From the NCBI GenBank assembly GCA_946480655.1, contig CAMLKN010000177.1, positions 1 through 5,360 of the forward strand: a stretch of 5,360 nt of DNA, read 5' to 3'. Each line of letters begins with the position of its first letter. Within the stretch, counting starts at the first letter, position 1. Below the pieces are notes generated by a model. It ran no database searches, was not told where the DNA came from, and saw nothing but the letters and a program-made list of their open reading frames with translations. The stretch is from an uncultured Devosia sp. (lineage in GTDB: Bacteria; Pseudomonadota; Alphaproteobacteria; Rhizobiales; Devosiaceae). Below are positions 5,048 through 5,360 of the stretch, piece by piece. Made by a program: the position numbers and the translations under genes.

Positions 5048-5353
5048 CTAGAAGGTTTCGTGTTCGACGACGCCTTCGCCGGTCAGCGTGTAGTAGTCGA
5101 CGCGGGCGAGCAGGGTGGGCCATTGCGCCAGCAAGGCACGCATCCTGTCCGTGTCGGCATGTTGTTGATGCGCTTCCTCGCTGACAAACCCTTCCGAGAG
5201 GATCAGGCCATCCGGGTTGTCCGGCATGGGAACAAGGTGAAAGAAGAGGCAGCCTTCCTCCTTCCGCGTTTCGACCTGGTGGTGACGCGCGGCGTCCAGC
5301 AGTGTCTGGCGCAGGCCTGGCTTGGCGTAGAACTGGGCGGAGATCAGCTTCAT
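5048..5353 (-). CDS. ABM-domain protein (putative antibiotic biosynthesis / quinol monooxygenase family)
   Basis: A 101-residue protein with the dimeric alpha/beta-barrel ABM fold pattern: an initial beta strand and helix (KLISAQFYAKPGLRQTLLDA, 2-21), the family signature EEGCLFFHLVP (32-42), a strand D-G-L-I-L-S-E-G-F (48-56), and the helix EEAHQQHADTDRMRALL (59-75), where the H-x-x-T/D-type 'A-H-x-x-H' pattern is typical. Members such as YgiN oxidise quinols or act on small aromatic compounds without a cofactor; many have unknown substrates. ATG at 5353-5351 has only seven bases of upstream sequence in the window, so its ribosome site and promoter cannot be judged. It is convergent with dksA and shares a terminator. 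No link to flagella is suggested. The family is likely; the substrate is unknown. Confidence 0.85.
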   Translation of the reverse strand: MKLISAQFYAKPGLRQTLLDAARHHQVETRKEEGCLFFHLVPMPDNPDGLILSEGFVSEEAHQQHADTDRMRALLAQWPTLLARVDYYTLTGEGVVEHETF

Positions 5354-5360
5354 TTCGGGA

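Overview
The window is a piece of an alphaproteobacterial flagellar gene cluster followed by two housekeeping-type genes. The base composition is high in GC. The gene set and order (flgI, a FlgJ-type rod-binding protein without the muramidase domain, a FlgN/FlbY-like protein, with divergent fliX and then an alphaproteobacterial-type dksA) are the arrangement known from Caulobacter and from Hyphomicrobiales (Rhizobiales) such as Devosia- or Bradyrhizobium-like genomes. The flagellin N-terminus and the DksA with one cysteine also point to Hyphomicrobiales or a close relative. I cannot name the genus from the sequence alone.

Layout. Bases 1-1156 (minus strand) hold the first 385 codons of a flagellin gene that runs off the left edge. 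Bases 1157-1369 hold its leader, a candidate flagellar promoter and a strong symmetric terminator. Bases 1370-3745 (minus strand, transcribed right to left) hold flgI, a single-domain FlgJ-like protein, a FlgN-like protein and a 116-residue protein I do not recognise. The first three overlap by 1 and 4 bases, so they should be translationally coupled. Bases 3746-3989 are a divergent control region with a near-consensus sigma-54 promoter pointing to flgI and a perfect CtrA-type box (TTAA-N7-TTAA) close to fliX. Bases 3990-4409 (plus) are fliX, starting at TTG. Bases 4410-4573 hold a good sigma-70-type promoter for dksA (4574-4990, plus). A symmetric hairpin terminator at 5013-5038 separates dksA from a convergent small antibiotic-biosynthesis-monooxygenase (ABM) family gene (5048-5353, minus).

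How the parts fit. In Caulobacter, CtrA activates early flagellar genes including fliX; FliX links completion of the basal body to FlbD, and FlbD activates sigma-54 promoters of later structural genes. The CtrA-type box beside fliX and the sigma-54 promoter of flgI in the same intergenic region fit that hierarchy. FlgI builds the P ring, the FlgJ-like protein acts on the rod, the FlgN-like protein probably serves as an export chaperone, and the flagellin forms the filament. DksA is a global RNA polymerase regulator; its neighbour position is conserved but it has its own promoter.

I found no mobile element, CRISPR array, tRNA or rRNA, and no wholly new system. The items most worth a second look are the unrecognised 116-residue protein inside the flagellar cluster, the regulatory architecture of the fliX/flgI intergenic region, a 15-base motif shared by the upstream regions of flgI and the flagellin gene, and a duplicated beta-type module inside the flagellin's variable domain.
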